From assembly GCA_963576735.1 (NCBI GenBank), contig OY755182.1, positions 3,100,001 to 3,164,000 of the forward strand: a DNA stretch of 64,000 nt. The letters are read 5' to 3'. The DNA is from Bedellia somnulentella. Taxonomy: Eukaryota > Arthropoda > Insecta > Lepidoptera > Bedelliidae. The notes beneath the pieces are model-generated. The model saw nothing but the letters and a program-made list of their open reading frames with translations, was not told the origin of the DNA and did no database searches. Shown piece by piece: positions 1 through 9,842 of this stretch. Position 1 is the stretch's first letter. Each line of letters starts with the position of its first letter. A program made the position numbers and the translations under genes.

Positions 1-242
1 TTTATTACGATGTCGGATTTTTACACTAGTTTCCATTCGTTTATCAACCAACCTTCTGACTTGCTTTTCATACACTCACATCACAGTAGCGAATTACTAC
101 TAAAATCAGAAGGTGGCGCTAGGTATGCGGCCACTTCACCTAACAATCACTTAAAAAGCCTTTGGTTTCCTCTTAGGACAACCGCGAGATAAAATATTAT
201 GAATGCAGAAAATTTGTAAGAGTTTAAAATCTTACAAGCATC

Positions 243-460
243 GGTTAAGAATAGCGCTAACATATTTCTGGCGGTAACCTATAACAATGGATGTCATTCG
301 AGGCGATGCGGCCGGAGACCTATATCCAATAATGTTTACATTACAATACAATCTTTTCCCCTTTAACTTCCAAAAGTAGCTGAGAAATTTCTTATTCCGA
401 CAGTCAGGCTACCCACCCTTTCTAGGGATTAATTGCCGCAAGTATAGGTATGTATGTATC
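243..460 (+). repeat. Repeat A (SINE-like) copy, diverged
   Basis: Recognisable repeat A blocks in order: the GGCGATGCGG(C)CGGAGACC core, TTTTCCCCTTTAACTTCCAA, the AGCTGAGAAATTTCTTATTCC block, CTTTCTAGGGATTAA and a short GTATGTATGT tail. The head is strongly diverged, so this is an old copy. Confidence 0.75.
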
Positions 461-659
461 GGTATAAAAACGCTCTTTAAAAAAAAGATCTAGAAGGTAT
501 TCATACTATATTACAATAAAGTATCACGATATATACTCAAACAATTTATATTTAATAAATACTCTTAAAACTTTTTAATTGTATGTCAGTAACAGCAAAT
601 AATAGCGAATTAATAGATTAGCATTAGTAAAGCAAGGAAAATATTAGTTTCGATTGTCG

Positions 660-995
660 AGTTGACAAGACGCGCGAATGCGTCACGTCACGTGACCGCC
701 GGCAGCCAATCCGCATTCGCTAACATCCCTCTCTCCGCGCCGTCAGCGCTGCATTGACAATTTTCCTAGCGGGATTCAGGAAACTTGTAAAGTTCCTAAA
801 ATACAGAATTTTAAACTCGGAAACTTGTCAAAAATGATCCCCGCTTACAATTTTCCTGAGGTGAGTTCGTTATTTTACAAGTTTCCTAAAACCTATCAGG
901 TAAGATGTAAATTCGTTTGCTGTTTGACGGATTTCCGTCAACTTACAAGTTTCCTAGGAAACTTATAAGTTAACGAGTTTGACGATTTTCCTGCG
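660..995. promoter_or_regulatory. GC-rich block followed by a cluster of TTACAAGTTTCCT motifs
   Basis: Bases 665-750 are unusually CpG-rich for this window and contain TCACGTCACGTGAC (CRE/E-box-like) and a CCAAT box (CAGCCAATCC). From 756 to 992 a 13 bp motif close to TTACAAGTTTCCT recurs in both orientations: 756-768, 778-790 (inverted), 819-830 (inverted), 845-857, 875-887, 943-955 and 956-968 (inverted), with weaker copies near 786-796 and 979-992. The pair at 943-968 forms a near-perfect palindrome. Dense binding-site clusters like this occur in promoters and in subterminal regions of DNA transposons; which applies here is not known. Confidence 0.5.
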
Positions 996-996
996 A

Positions 997-1252
997 CATA
1001 TACATACATACATACATATACTCACGGCTATAAATCCCTTAACGGGGTAGCCAGAGCTTTGGAATGAAAAATTCCTCAGCCACTTTTGGAAGTTGATTGG
1101 GAAAAGATGGTTATAATAAATGTTTTTGGTGACGGGTCTCCAACCACATCGCCCAAAAATCACTTAAAGAGCCCCCTATACCCTTAGTCGCTTCTTACGA
1201 TCTGCCACAGGTAGAAATGGGGTAGTGTTATTCTAAGCCGACACTACACGGC
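997..1252 (-). repeat. Repeat A (SINE-like), near full length
   Basis: On the minus strand it runs from GCCGTGTAGTGTCGGCTTAG through GGTTGGAGACCCGTCACC and GAGGAATTT to GCCGTGAGTATATGTATG and a tetranucleotide tail. This is one of the complete reference copies of the family. It has no coding potential. The GGTTGGAGACC block resembles a pol III B box, but no clear A box was seen. Confidence 0.85.
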
Positions 1253-2025
1253 CATTTCTTTATATATGTATGCAAATAATAATAACTGATCCTATTACAA
1301 AACCTTATTTAACATTGCTTACTTCAGAAGTCCCGTGATTCTACCCGTATAATTTCGGTCTAAAGCCTTCCTCACAGTAAAGACATAAAAGATTGTAACT
1401 CGCACACTTCGGGTCCCAGGTGTGTTTACAAATTGAGCACCTTGGGATCGGGATACGTGGCTTCTGGCCTGTTTAGTTAGTTTTGTATTGACGTACGAAG
1501 AAAACAATAATAATAAATAATAATAATAAACTATCAGTATTGGTAAGTAGTGTATAAATTATTATCAGGCTCGATTGTATCTAACTTATTGTATTATTAT
1601 GATAAAAAAATAAAAACATCTTATATTAACTTATTATAACAACAATGTTAAGATGCGGTAAGTAATGTATGTATGTAATGCTGTTGGAGGAGTAATATTT
1701 GCCGCAAGCTGCTTTGATAGCATGTTAAATGTTATTGATTAATTTTTTTGGAAACTAGACTAAAATAGTTTTGCATTAAGTATGTGGTGAGCAATAAAAC
1801 ATTTATTTTTGTACGATACATTTTTATTTGTCTCTGCCCATGCACCCATAAATGAAATCTTTAACTACATTTTGAAAAAAAATGAGTCTGATTCGCACAT
1901 GGAGGATTTTGTTGTAGCAAAATAAGGATTTAAGCGAGTTAAAAACGGTACCAAGTATTATTTTGAGTAAAAATCAAACCGCTAACTTAATTTGCTTTTC
2001 ATAGTGTATGCATATGCATCCTATA
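1253..2025. other. AT-rich stretch without recognisable genes
   Basis: No convincing coding frame, RNA gene or terminal repeat was recognised. It is AT-rich with short TAATAA runs near 1507-1530. Confidence 0.5.
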
Positions 2026-2316
2026 TAGAGAGGGTGGATGATAAAAGTGTAGCGAAAGAGATATTTAGAGCCAATGACGATGGTATTTTTAAAGGTGGAC
2101 GTTCTCGTAAAACGTTTCTAGACCCGGTAGACAATGTTTTTATAAAAAGATAATGAATGTAAATGAAACAAAAGACAATGTTTTTATAAATGTGTGAGAA
2201 GGATAATGAATGTAAGGAAACAAAAGAGATTTGTCAAGATCGTGCAAAAGGCCGATCGATAGTGTCAGCCTACGCCAATGGCAATAATGGGCGTGAATAT
2301 AAGTAAGTATGCGTCC
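2026..2316 (+). repeat. LINE-L 3' end fragment, decayed
   Basis: It contains degenerate versions of the LINE-L C-terminal coding region (GAAAGAGATATTTAGAGCCAATG, CAAGATCGTGC, GATCGATAGTGTCAGCCTAC, GGGCGTGAATATAAG). An internal ~60 bp segment (around AGACAATGTTTTTATAAA) is present twice in a row at about 2129-2225. It is a 5'-truncated and rearranged retrotransposon end. Confidence 0.7.
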
Positions 2317-2586
2317 TAATATAATGTATATAAGTTTTAACGACTTAATAACAAAATATTCTTGAGACATTACTTTAGCTTGAATCATTACAAGAAGGGT
2401 GTGGGGTGGGGCCACAAAGCTCTCCGAATAGGGAATCTAATCTATTTGAGCAAATATTAGCATTTAATTGACTCAAGGTGGAGACATTCCTTGATTATTT
2501 CTTCTATCAATTACGATAATTTTTGGAATCTTAAAAGTCTATGTTGCTTAATTGCTACAAAATATATATTATCCTAGCTCTTGGGT

Positions 2587-2742
2587 ACATACATATACTC
2601 ACGGCTTTAAATCCCTAGAAGAGGTAGCCAGAGCTAAGGAATTCAAAATTCCTCAGCCACGTTTGGAAAGTTGAGTAGGGAAAAGATGGTAAATTAAAGG
2701 TTGTTGGTGACGGGTCTCCAACCGCATCGCCCAAAAATCCAA
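2587..2742 (-). repeat. Repeat A, truncated
   Basis: The 3' half of repeat A on the minus strand, from the CATACATATACTCACGGC tail to the GCATCGCCC core, where similarity stops. The adjoining 2745-2795 looks like a small + strand piece of the same family (GAATTTCTCATT, CCCCTTCTACGGAT). Confidence 0.7.
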
Positions 2743-3040
2743 ATTTTCAATTCCAAGGAATTTCTCATTTCCCCTTCTACGGATTATTAGGGAGTATGTT
2801 TGTGAAATTAAAACAAGGATGTGGTTTTTCATACCTCCATGCAATAATAATCTCACAACCTTACCTTACCTTAACGAAGCTGTAAAATGGAATATATTAT
2901 ACGTCTCTCTACTGAAATATTGACAACTCTATTAAGATATTAATATTTTGATAACAACCTATGGTTGTATCACTATATTAATGAAGTTGTATCATATTTT
3001 CGATAACGTATATATACATTTATCAATACTGTCAGCTTAG

Positions 3041-4282
3041 TAAAGAGCTTATTCCATTACACTTTTATCGTTCCTGAAATCGGAGGTCCTTCACAGTCAC
3101 TGCCGCAGAAGGCCACAGACGCTTGTTATTCCACTACACCGATTTCAGTTCCTGAATCATTCGCGAGCGCGCGATTTTGCGGGCAGTCGTACGAAATTGC
3201 TCCCGCCTTTTTTTTAAAACGCTCTCAATCGGACTCTCTTATGAACTATCCCACTCTCATTTAATAAACGACGACACATTGCGTCTATATATCTCTTTCG
3301 CTACTATACTTACATATATCCTATTCATGTACACAACTTTTTCCAAATATTTTTACGTCATATTTCACACAAAATATTAAATAGGCGGGAACTCCTATAT
3401 GACTTAAAAATAAAAGCATATTTATTAAAAAAATTGCCGGGGTCGTACGAAGTGGCGATCGATAGTTTCAGCCTACCCCAATGAGAGGTAATGGCGTTAG
3501 TATATGTATGCATATATGTGATTGAACGTATTTGCTTACCCCAATGGGAAATAATGGCGTGAGTATATGTATACATTTATGTAATTATACGCCTGTGCCT
3601 ACCCCCACGGGAAGTGATGGCGTGAGTATAAGTATGCATATTTGAAACAATACGTATCTGCCTACCCCTTACGGAAATATGTATGTATGCAATTAAAATT
3701 ATCTGCTTACCACAAGCGGAAGTAAAAGCGTGAGTATATGCGCGTATGTATGTAATTAAACGTATCTGCCTACTCCGATGGGAAGTAATGGCGTGAGTAT
3801 TTATAATATAATCTAATTTGCATGTATGTGATAAAACGTATTTACCTACCCCAATCGGAAATAATAGCGTGAGTATATATGTATGTATGAATATAATATC
3901 TCTTTATATTAATGAATTATACATATCTGCCTACCCCTATGAAATGGATCCCCTACCTACCTAACTACCCCTGGAATTAATGGCGTGAGCATATGTATAT
4001 CTGCTATAAAACTTTTATTATCTTTTTTTGTTGACGTAATTTGCAATCATATGCATGAAAAATTTTGGCACGTCCTCTCGCTGTGGCGGGCGCGAGGCGA
4101 CTAAATCGTCTAAACGTTATTCCACCTTCCTGAGACGGAGCTACAAAAAATGAAGTGAGCTAGGAACCGAAATTTGTCTCTTTATCGGAAGCCTAGCGTT
4201 CTGAACGTTATTCCACTAGTCTGAATTCAGATTCTGTGGCTATCGGACGTTCTGAATTCAGGCAAATGGAATAAGCTCTTAA
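3041..4282. mobile_element. PIF/Harbinger-like MITE with filler array
   Basis: The element itself is 3044-4279. Its ends are inverted repeats reading AGAGCTTATTCCATT inward from each side, and it is flanked by a 3 bp TAA duplication (3041-3043 and 4280-4282), as expected for PIF/Harbinger elements (TWA targets). The terminal ~200 bp at the right closely match a 172 bp relative at 40333-40504, including GAATTCAG and GTTATTCCAC subrepeats. No transposase is encoded, so it is non-autonomous. The middle (3436-4012) is taken over by a tandem array of LINE-L ends. Confidence 0.75.
3436..4012 (+). repeat. Tandem array of LINE-L 3' ends (about 8 units)
   Basis: About eight imperfect units of 45-85 bp, mostly ~63 bp. 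Each carries the LINE-L terminus: a CTGCCTACCCCAATGGGAA block, TAATGGCGTGAGTATATG, a short ATGT tail and a GTAATTAAACGTA linker. The first unit is preceded by GTCGTACGAAGTGGCGATCG, which is LINE-L sequence further 5'. Only the terminal piece is repeated. The units differ by many substitutions, so the array is not recent. Confidence 0.8.
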
Positions 4283-4502
4283 GAACTACCTCGTTTCTCT
4301 TTCTAAATAGGATGATGACGCAATTATCTAATACTGCTGTAAATGAATAATATCTTGACCTATGTAGTATTCAAAAAGTTGTGAATGTATTTTGTTTTAT
4401 TTTTGTAATGAATCTATCAAATAAAACGCAAAAGGTTTTTTTGGTGTATAAATATTTTAGAGACAATTTTAGGTTAAAAGCTAACTTAAATTTATTTTAT
4501 TA
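4283..4502. other. AT-rich spacer between MITE and Helitron
   Basis: No gene or repeat family was recognised. Confidence 0.4.
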
Positions 4503-4644
4503 CTAGCTTTTTGCCCCGCGACTTCGTCCGCGTGGACTTCATTTTTTGCATCCAGTTTACATAATACCAAAATACCGAAACACTATCTCAACTTCTGTTT
4601 TTTATATTTATAATCCCGCGGGCATTGTAAATGACATAAAGGAC

Positions 4645-4795
4645 ATTGAGGCTTTTTAAGTGATTGTTGGGCGATGCAGTTTGTGACCCATCACTAACAA
4701 CCTTTATTAACCTATCTTTTATCAATATATTTCCAAAATTGGATGAAGAATCTCCGAAGCTATGGCTACCTTTTTATAGAATTTATGGTTGTTAG
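4645..4795 (+). repeat. Repeat A fragment inside Helitron
   Basis: GCTTTTTAAGTGATTGTTGGGCGATGC, CATCACTAACAACC and a degraded 3' part ending ATAGAATTTATGG match repeat A. It is nested in, and so younger than or captured by, the Helitron at 4503-5985. Confidence 0.65.
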
Positions 4796-5234
4796 CATAT
4801 ATTCATGAATGATTGATAGATGGATTTCATAAATTCAATCGCACCAAGTTTTATTATAAAATGTAAAAAAACTCTATATTAACTTTCATTTGCTATATCA
4901 ACCCGTTAGGGGTTGAGTTCCAAAAATTCCTTTTTAATTGTTCATAAGAATCATGAAACAAATATAGCAAGTTTTTATGTTCAGAAATGAGAATATCTTT
5001 AGTAAGTACAGATACGGATAGTAGTTTGGCGCTGCGGCGACGGCCCGGTGCTGCCCCTTACACTGACCGTTGGTGATAGTGGGAGAGCTTGCAGCGATTG
5101 CTCGGCAATATAGGGATGATTAGTGGTGGATCTCCTTCCAAAATAATCGCTAAATTGAAGGGATAGTGCTTGTTATTATTATATATAGTGTTATTTTAAG
5201 CTAACAAAACATTTTTTTACAAAAAGCTTGAATT

Positions 5235-5330
5235 ACCTGAGATACGAACCCGGGACGATTGATTCATAATAGTTCTAATTAAATATTCATAGTAGTTAGT
5301 TATACCGCTACGCCACGGAGACGTTACCGG
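5235..5330 (-). repeat. tRNA-derived SINE head
   Basis: On the minus strand, CCGTGGCGTAGCGGTAT (A-box-like) is followed about 45 bases later by CCCGGGTTCGTATCTC (B-box-like). The acceptor arms do not pair, so it is a SINE promoter remnant and not a tRNA gene. Confidence 0.5.
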
Positions 5331-5985
5331 GGCGGTGTCAAATTTTTATTACGCTTTATTTCATATTAGTCTTACTATTGATAAACAAATTTGTCATTTA
5401 AATTGATGAAACCCCTTCATCTTTCCAAAGTGAACATTAACAAAGTGTCTGATGTGAATTCCATCGATGATAAAAATAATCGCTGCAATATTTTGAGCCA
5501 TATATGAGTTAAGGTTTTTTGATGTTCCTATGAGAACTCTTGCGGATTCCTTAGTTTCAAGGAATCGTCGTCGTTTCATTTAGCTTCTAAATTTACATGT
5601 TAATATTCGTTTGCAATATAAGTAGATGTAAAAAAAATTGTATACGATAAAAAAATAGTACATCATCCCTCGGTAGTTCCTTATTTTCGGGTATCCATTA
5701 CCGTACCATTAAGCTTCTAAATTTTGATTTTTATATTAGTTTACAATATTTTACGTTGTTTTAAACGATGCACAGCGCCATCTCCAATGCATTTAGTAAG
5801 CAAACAATATTTTTGATTTCCCATGGGAACATATTTTTTCCGGGATAAAAAGTACCCTATTATTTAATTTAGACTTCTAACTACACGTCTGAAAAATTTC
5901 AAAGCAATCGGTTCAGTATTTACGGCGTGAAAGCGGAACAAACAAACAAACAAACTCACTTTCCCATTTATAATATTAGTATGGA

Positions 5986-6651
5986 TGTTTTCTTAAATCA
6001 AAATAAACAATTATTCACAATCAAACTTTCACATTACGATTGTTAGCTCAATCTTCGAAAGATATCTATTAGGCTACTTCCACATTACCAATTGACCATA
6101 TAAAATATCTATCAAGCTTTACTACATTACCACTGGAGATTTGCAGATGTAGTTAGTACTTTGCGTGATCTTTAAAATATATTTAGTCCATTGATCACCT
6201 CTTCCACCATACCATGAACACCTCTATAACAAAATTAATTTTTAACAAAAAGAAAACCGACCTTATAGTTTGAAAAACAACCGAAAATAAACAATCTGGT
6301 ACTAAAAAGTACGAAATAAGTTTTTTAATTGAATATGAGTACTGTGATTAATACATTAGCAATTTTTTTATTCCACACGCGTCGGTTCGACCTACCTAAA
6401 TATTAAAATTGTGTGACGTCATGCTTCAGGTAATTTTTATTTCATCACTGCTGTGACGTCACAAACACCCACATCTATATTAGGCTTTATCTTCGTAAAA
6501 TTCAATTCTGTATTTACATACAAAATTTTTCGATAATCAAGCCAGCAGCAGGTTAAAGAAAATATTTGGTTTCCAACATTTTCTTTCACTGTGTTAAATT
6601 TTTATTTCAATTGCTATCACCACAATTCTTATTACAACTTATTGCAACTTA
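5986..6651. other. Intronic or intergenic AT-rich DNA with two CRE-like palindromes
   Basis: No gene was seen. GTGACGTCA-type palindromes occur near 6414-6421 and 6450-6457, about 36 bp apart, and AAAAAGAAAACCGAC near 6247 matches a sequence also found near 47009. These are probably parts of an old unclassified repeat. Confidence 0.4.
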
Positions 6652-6803
6652 GGTAATCGGGGCTTTATATAAGTGATTACTTAGCAATCTATCATCAAAA
6701 ATATTTATTTACAATTTTTTACTCTCTCAACTTAAAAAAATGGCTGAAGAATGTCTAATTCTGAAGCTCTGGCTCCCCTTTTTAGGCTTTTTAGCCATTA
6801 GTT
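6652..6803 (+). repeat. Repeat A, 3' portion
   Basis: It matches repeat A from GGTAATCGGGGCTTTATA through ATGGCTGAAGAATGTCTAAT to CTGGCTCCCCTTTTTAGG. It ends about 50 bp before the splice acceptor of the Ig exon at 6851, so it lies very close to that intron's acceptor. Confidence 0.7.
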
Positions 6804-6850
6804 GTTGTATGTTTGTATTATTTTCTTTACACTTATTCTCATTGTTTCAG

Positions 6851-6979
6851 TGGAAAGCTATGTGGGTAGTTCATTACCGCTATGGCGCGTGGACAGACGA
6901 CAGATGGGTGCCTTTCTGTGCATAGCATCGAACGATGTACCGCCTGCAGTCAGCAAAAGGATTACTTTAAATGTCAATT
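6851..6979 (+). CDS. Lachesin/DIP-type Ig protein, exon with end of Ig domain 2
   Basis: This exon follows a clean acceptor (TTATTCTCATTGTTTCAG) and ends at a strong donor (T|GTAAGT). In its frame it encodes VESYVGSSLPLWRV, then DRRQMGAFLCIASNDVPP and AVSKRITLNVN. The MGAFLCIASN stretch is the F-strand cysteine motif that closes Ig domain 2 in insect lachesin and Dpr-interacting proteins, which are GPI- or membrane-anchored neuronal adhesion molecules. The codon split at its end (one base, T) joins in frame with the exon at 9261. The preceding exons with Ig1 and the first half of Ig2 were not found in the 6.8 kb upstream. Exact orthology within the lachesin/DIP group cannot be settled from this fragment. 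Confidence 0.85.
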
Positions 6980-7055
6980 GTAAGTATAGTTTTGATAGAC
7001 ACAGCGTGTATAACTGGAATATATTGATTTGTATAGCTTTCGCAGATATTTAGAA

Positions 7056-7172
7056 TAGTGAATGTAAAAGAAGCCCTTGCTTCTTATTATATATATTTGT
7101 CTAGATCGTGTAAAGTTGCGATCTATAGTCTGTGCCTACCCCAATAAGAAGAAATGGCGTGAGTATAAGTAA
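7056..7172 (+). repeat. LINE-L 3' end fragment
   Basis: Degenerate LINE-L terminus: GTCTAGATCGTGTAAAGTTG, GCGATCTATAGTCTGTGCC and AATGGCGTGAGTATAAGT. It lies in the intron between Ig exons. Confidence 0.7.
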
Positions 7173-7199
7173 GAATAAAAATATTTAAATAATCTATTT

Positions 7200-7414
7200 C
7201 TTCCTTTGGTGGTCGTAAAAGATTAATTAATGATTTTTTGCTTTTTAAGAGGCGATGTGGCAAGAAACCCATATCAAAATACCTTAATTTTTTTTAATTT
7301 TTCCCCACGGCCGGCGGCTTTTTAAGAAATAGCTGAGCAAATTGTTATTCTAAAGCTCCGGCCACCTCTTTTTGAGATTTACAGCCGTGAGTATATATGA
7401 GTATGTATCGTATT
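7200..7414 (+). repeat. Repeat A, diverged
   Basis: It shows AAGAGGCGATGTGGCAAGAAACCC, a TTTTCCCC block, TAGCTGAGCAAATTGTTATTC, CCACCTCTTTTTGAGATTTA and GCCGTGAGTATATATGAG, all repeat A landmarks with many substitutions. Confidence 0.7.
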
Positions 7415-7574
7415 AATGATGTTTTAATTATTTAGCATCTCATATCTTCTTTTGTTTTGTGTTGTAAGGCATGTCTGAGAAAATTCAATTTTACAAATTA
7501 ATAAAAATAATATCAGATATACATACAACTATAAACTTACTATAACAAAAAAATTGTTATCCAACAACTTTAAG

Positions 7575-7948
7575 CAACATGATAGTCCAGTGGGTAAGAA
7601 CACCCGCCCGAAAAACAGAAGGGCGTGAGTTCCAATCCTGGGACGGGCCTACACCAATTTGTCTTTTCTAAAGTCATATGTGTGGTTAATTTATCATGGT
7701 TGCTAACGGTGAGGGAAAACATCGTGAGGAAACCCACATGGCTGAGTTGTACTTAGTCATGTGACAGTGTATTCGTACAAAACGGCGACAGGCCTGCCCC
7801 CTATCACGTGAGTACACTGTCTAAGCAAAACGTGGGTACCTTCTCTGGAAACTAGATGGCGCTTGCCATGTGAGTTCAGGAGTATTGGTACCTCTGCCAA
7901 CCCCTTCGGGGATAAAACGGCGTGAACGTTTACGTTTATGTTTATGTT
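7575..7948 (+). repeat. SINE-B (tRNA-derived), full length
   Basis: The tRNA-like head has an A-box-like TGATAGTCCAGTGGGTAAGA and a B-box-like GTGAGTTCCAATCC. The body follows with the family blocks ACACCAATTTGTCTTTTC, GTGAGGAAACCCACATGG, ACAAAACGGCGACAGGCC, CTATCACGTGAGTACACTG and CAACCCCTTCGGGGAT, ending in a (TTTATG) tail. It is a pol III-type SINE that would need LINE machinery to move. Confidence 0.85.
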
Positions 7949-8282
7949 GTTATCCAAACTCACTCGCAAATAGCACAATTGCTACATGTCGAAAAAATAT
8001 AAATGTATTAAAATATCAAGGTTTTCACTCATCAAATTTTGTTAAAAGCATAGATTTTTACACACAGATTTTACATAATAAAATTCTATGAATGTTCGCG
8101 ATGCACAATCTGATGCTATTGGCCCTTTTGATTTGACCAATTATTGATTCGATGTGATTCAGATATTTTATTGAAAAAAATGTACCTTCGTTAACATAGA
8201 GTCATCTTATTTTTTTTTGGATTTATCAACTAATATACTACATGATAAACAAGAGCAACTTTTTTGCATCATTCGATTTAAT
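7949..8282. other. Intron sequence, nothing recognised
   Basis: AT-rich intronic DNA between Ig exons; no further element was identified. Confidence 0.4.
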
Positions 8283-8485
8283 TGCCTGTGGCCGAGTGAA
8301 CAGGTAACTAGCTTTTCAGTCGGGATGTTACGCGTTTGATCCCCGCTGAGAGCAACATTTATGTGATGAGCATAAATAATTGCTTCATAGTCTTGGATGT
8401 TTTTTTATATGTGTTAGTCCCAGTATACAAGTCTTACTTAGTTTGCAGCTAACTTGATCTGTGTATAAAATATATCCCTATATTA
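8283..8485 (+). repeat. Second tRNA-derived SINE family
   Basis: GTGGCCGAGTGAACAGG (A box) and TTACGCGTTTGATCCCC (B box) are 35 bases apart, followed by a ~130 bp unrelated body. The head differs from SINE-B, so it is a different tRNA-derived family. Confidence 0.6.
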
Positions 8486-8589
8486 TATTTATATTTTTTA
8501 AATCATGAATATTACTCGAAAAAAACAACATAACATACGACTTAAAAAAAACTATGTATAAAGGTATTAATAAAACTATATTTTACGTA

Positions 8590-8775
8590 AATGTCACCAT
8601 AATTCTATACAAATCTACTCAACAATCTGAAAAATCCCGAGCGAACCCTCAAATAGAAAATACTTAAAAATAAAATTCGTAACCTAATCTCATTATAGTT
8701 TGAAAGTGTCTCTGCATTTCACGCAACATTTAATTTCAGTTCCCACAACTGAAAAACTGCCAAATAACATACTAC
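8590..8775 (+). pseudogene. Decayed duplicate of the Ig3 exon start and its acceptor
   Basis: This segment resembles 9120-9290: TCTACTCAACAATCTGAAAAATCCCGAGC against the downstream equivalent, then CACGCAACATTTAATTTCAG and CAACTGAAAAACTGCCAAAT against the true acceptor and first codons at 9261. The copy loses similarity after about ten codons, has indels and lacks the Ig cysteine. It is a relic of a local tandem duplication about 530 bp apart that copied a splice acceptor. Confidence 0.65.
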
Positions 8776-9260
8776 TTTAGTGACATATTAACATTATTTC
8801 CTAAAATCTCTATGCATATTTTGTAATCTTGTAGTGTTTACTTGGTCTGGTGGGAATGACAATATAATTCATTTAACTTACTTAATTTCGTCTGTACAAA
8901 TTATTAATATTACAACTGATGTATGATTGTTTTGTTTTGAATAGTTATTTTAATTTGCGTTTTTCTGTATCGTCTGTATAACAATTGGTAGAAACTTTAT
9001 AGGTCAAGAACTTCTCTGTATTTTTATCTTATTTGAAATTTTGTGTACCGTTTGTTTCTCAAATAAATAAATAAATCTATGTTCAATTGTATTAATGAAA
9101 AAATATTTTACAAATAACTGGATGGCATCTACAAACCTACTCAACATCTAAAAAATCCCGAGCCCAAAATAGAAAAGACTCAAGAATACAAATCGTTACC
9201 AAAACTCAATATAAACTTTCAAAATGTCCCTGCAGTTTTTCACGCGACATTTAATTTCAG

Positions 9261-9399
9261 TTGCCCCAACTGTAAAAGTGCCAAATCAGCTCCTAGGGGC
9301 GCCCCTCGGTACCGATGTCAAACTGAAATGCTACGTAGAGGCCTACCCAAACACCATTAATTACTGGATCAAGAATCGCGGAGAGATGCTTTTAGATGG
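9261..9399 (+). CDS. Lachesin/DIP-type Ig protein, first half of Ig domain 3
   Basis: The acceptor is ATTTAATTTCAG and the donor GATGG|GTGAG. The frame reads APTVKVPNQLLGAPLGTDV, then KLKCYVEAYPNTINYWIKN and RGEMLLDG. The VPNQLxGAPLGTDVxLxC opening, the core cysteine (KLKC) and the tryptophan of NYW are signature features of Ig3 in lachesin/DIP proteins. The first two bases complete a codon begun at 6979, giving the expected junction LNVN-F-APTV. The last two bases join the exon at 10221. The frame is open with no disabling change, so this looks like a functional host gene exon and not a pseudogene. Confidence 0.9.
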
Positions 9400-9589
9400 G
9401 TGAGATATTGAATAGCTGATTGATACTTTGGAAATTTGTCTGTCATTTCAATTTAAAGTAGATTTTGTAAATTTTAGAAAGAGGAATGAAATTTATGATA
9501 TTTATTGACAAAGACATATTGTAATTGTGTTACAACCCCAGATATGCAGATGGGGCATAAATTTGATGATTATTCTAAATTTGATGATT

Positions 9590-9842
9590 TATATCTATAG
9601 AGCTAGTGTGGATGGTAATGTTAGTAGAGGACGACCACGGAGAACACACTTGGACCAAATTGAGAGTGTGCTCAAAAAGGCTGGCGTCCGAAGTATGAAG
9701 AACAAAAGAGCATGTATGAAAAGATTGATAGATGTAAACGAAGCTAGAGAGGTTTGTCAGGATCGTACGAAGTGGCGATCGATAGTCTCTGCCCACCCCA
9801 ATGGGAATTAATGGCGTGAGTATATGTATGTATGTATGTATT
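9590..9842 (+). repeat. LINE-L 3' end with readable C-terminal frame
   Basis: A 5'-truncated non-LTR end. In its frame it encodes RASVDGNVSRGRPRRTHLDQ, then a basic KKAGVRSMKNKRACMKRL segment and the C-terminal EAREVCQDRTKWRSIVS, followed by a stop, GGCGTGAGTATATG and (ATGT)n. This pattern is the extreme C-terminus of reverse-transcriptase proteins of several arthropod non-LTR clades; the clade is not determined. It lies in the intron between the two Ig3 exons and is among the best preserved LINE-L copies here. Confidence 0.8.

Larger units (their letters stand above)
4503..5985 (-). mobile_element. Non-autonomous Helitron, minus strand
   Basis: On the minus strand the element starts TCCATACTAATATTATAAAT (5985) and ends ...GCGGGGCAAAAAGCTAG (4503), preceded by A and followed by T, the Helitron rule of insertion between A and T without target duplication. 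A hairpin (CGCG, loop, CGCG) lies just before the CTAG end, as is typical. No Rep/helicase frame is present. Inside are a + strand repeat A fragment (about 4645-4795) and a tRNA-like SINE head (about 5235-5330). Confidence 0.8.

Noticed and set aside
10..192. 60-codon frame at the window start
   Set aside because: No motif or codon pattern; the sequence resembles degraded repeat DNA.
9527..9589. Start of the 94-codon frame at 9527
   Set aside because: Only the part from about 9590 matches the LINE-L protein; the earlier codons are intron sequence.
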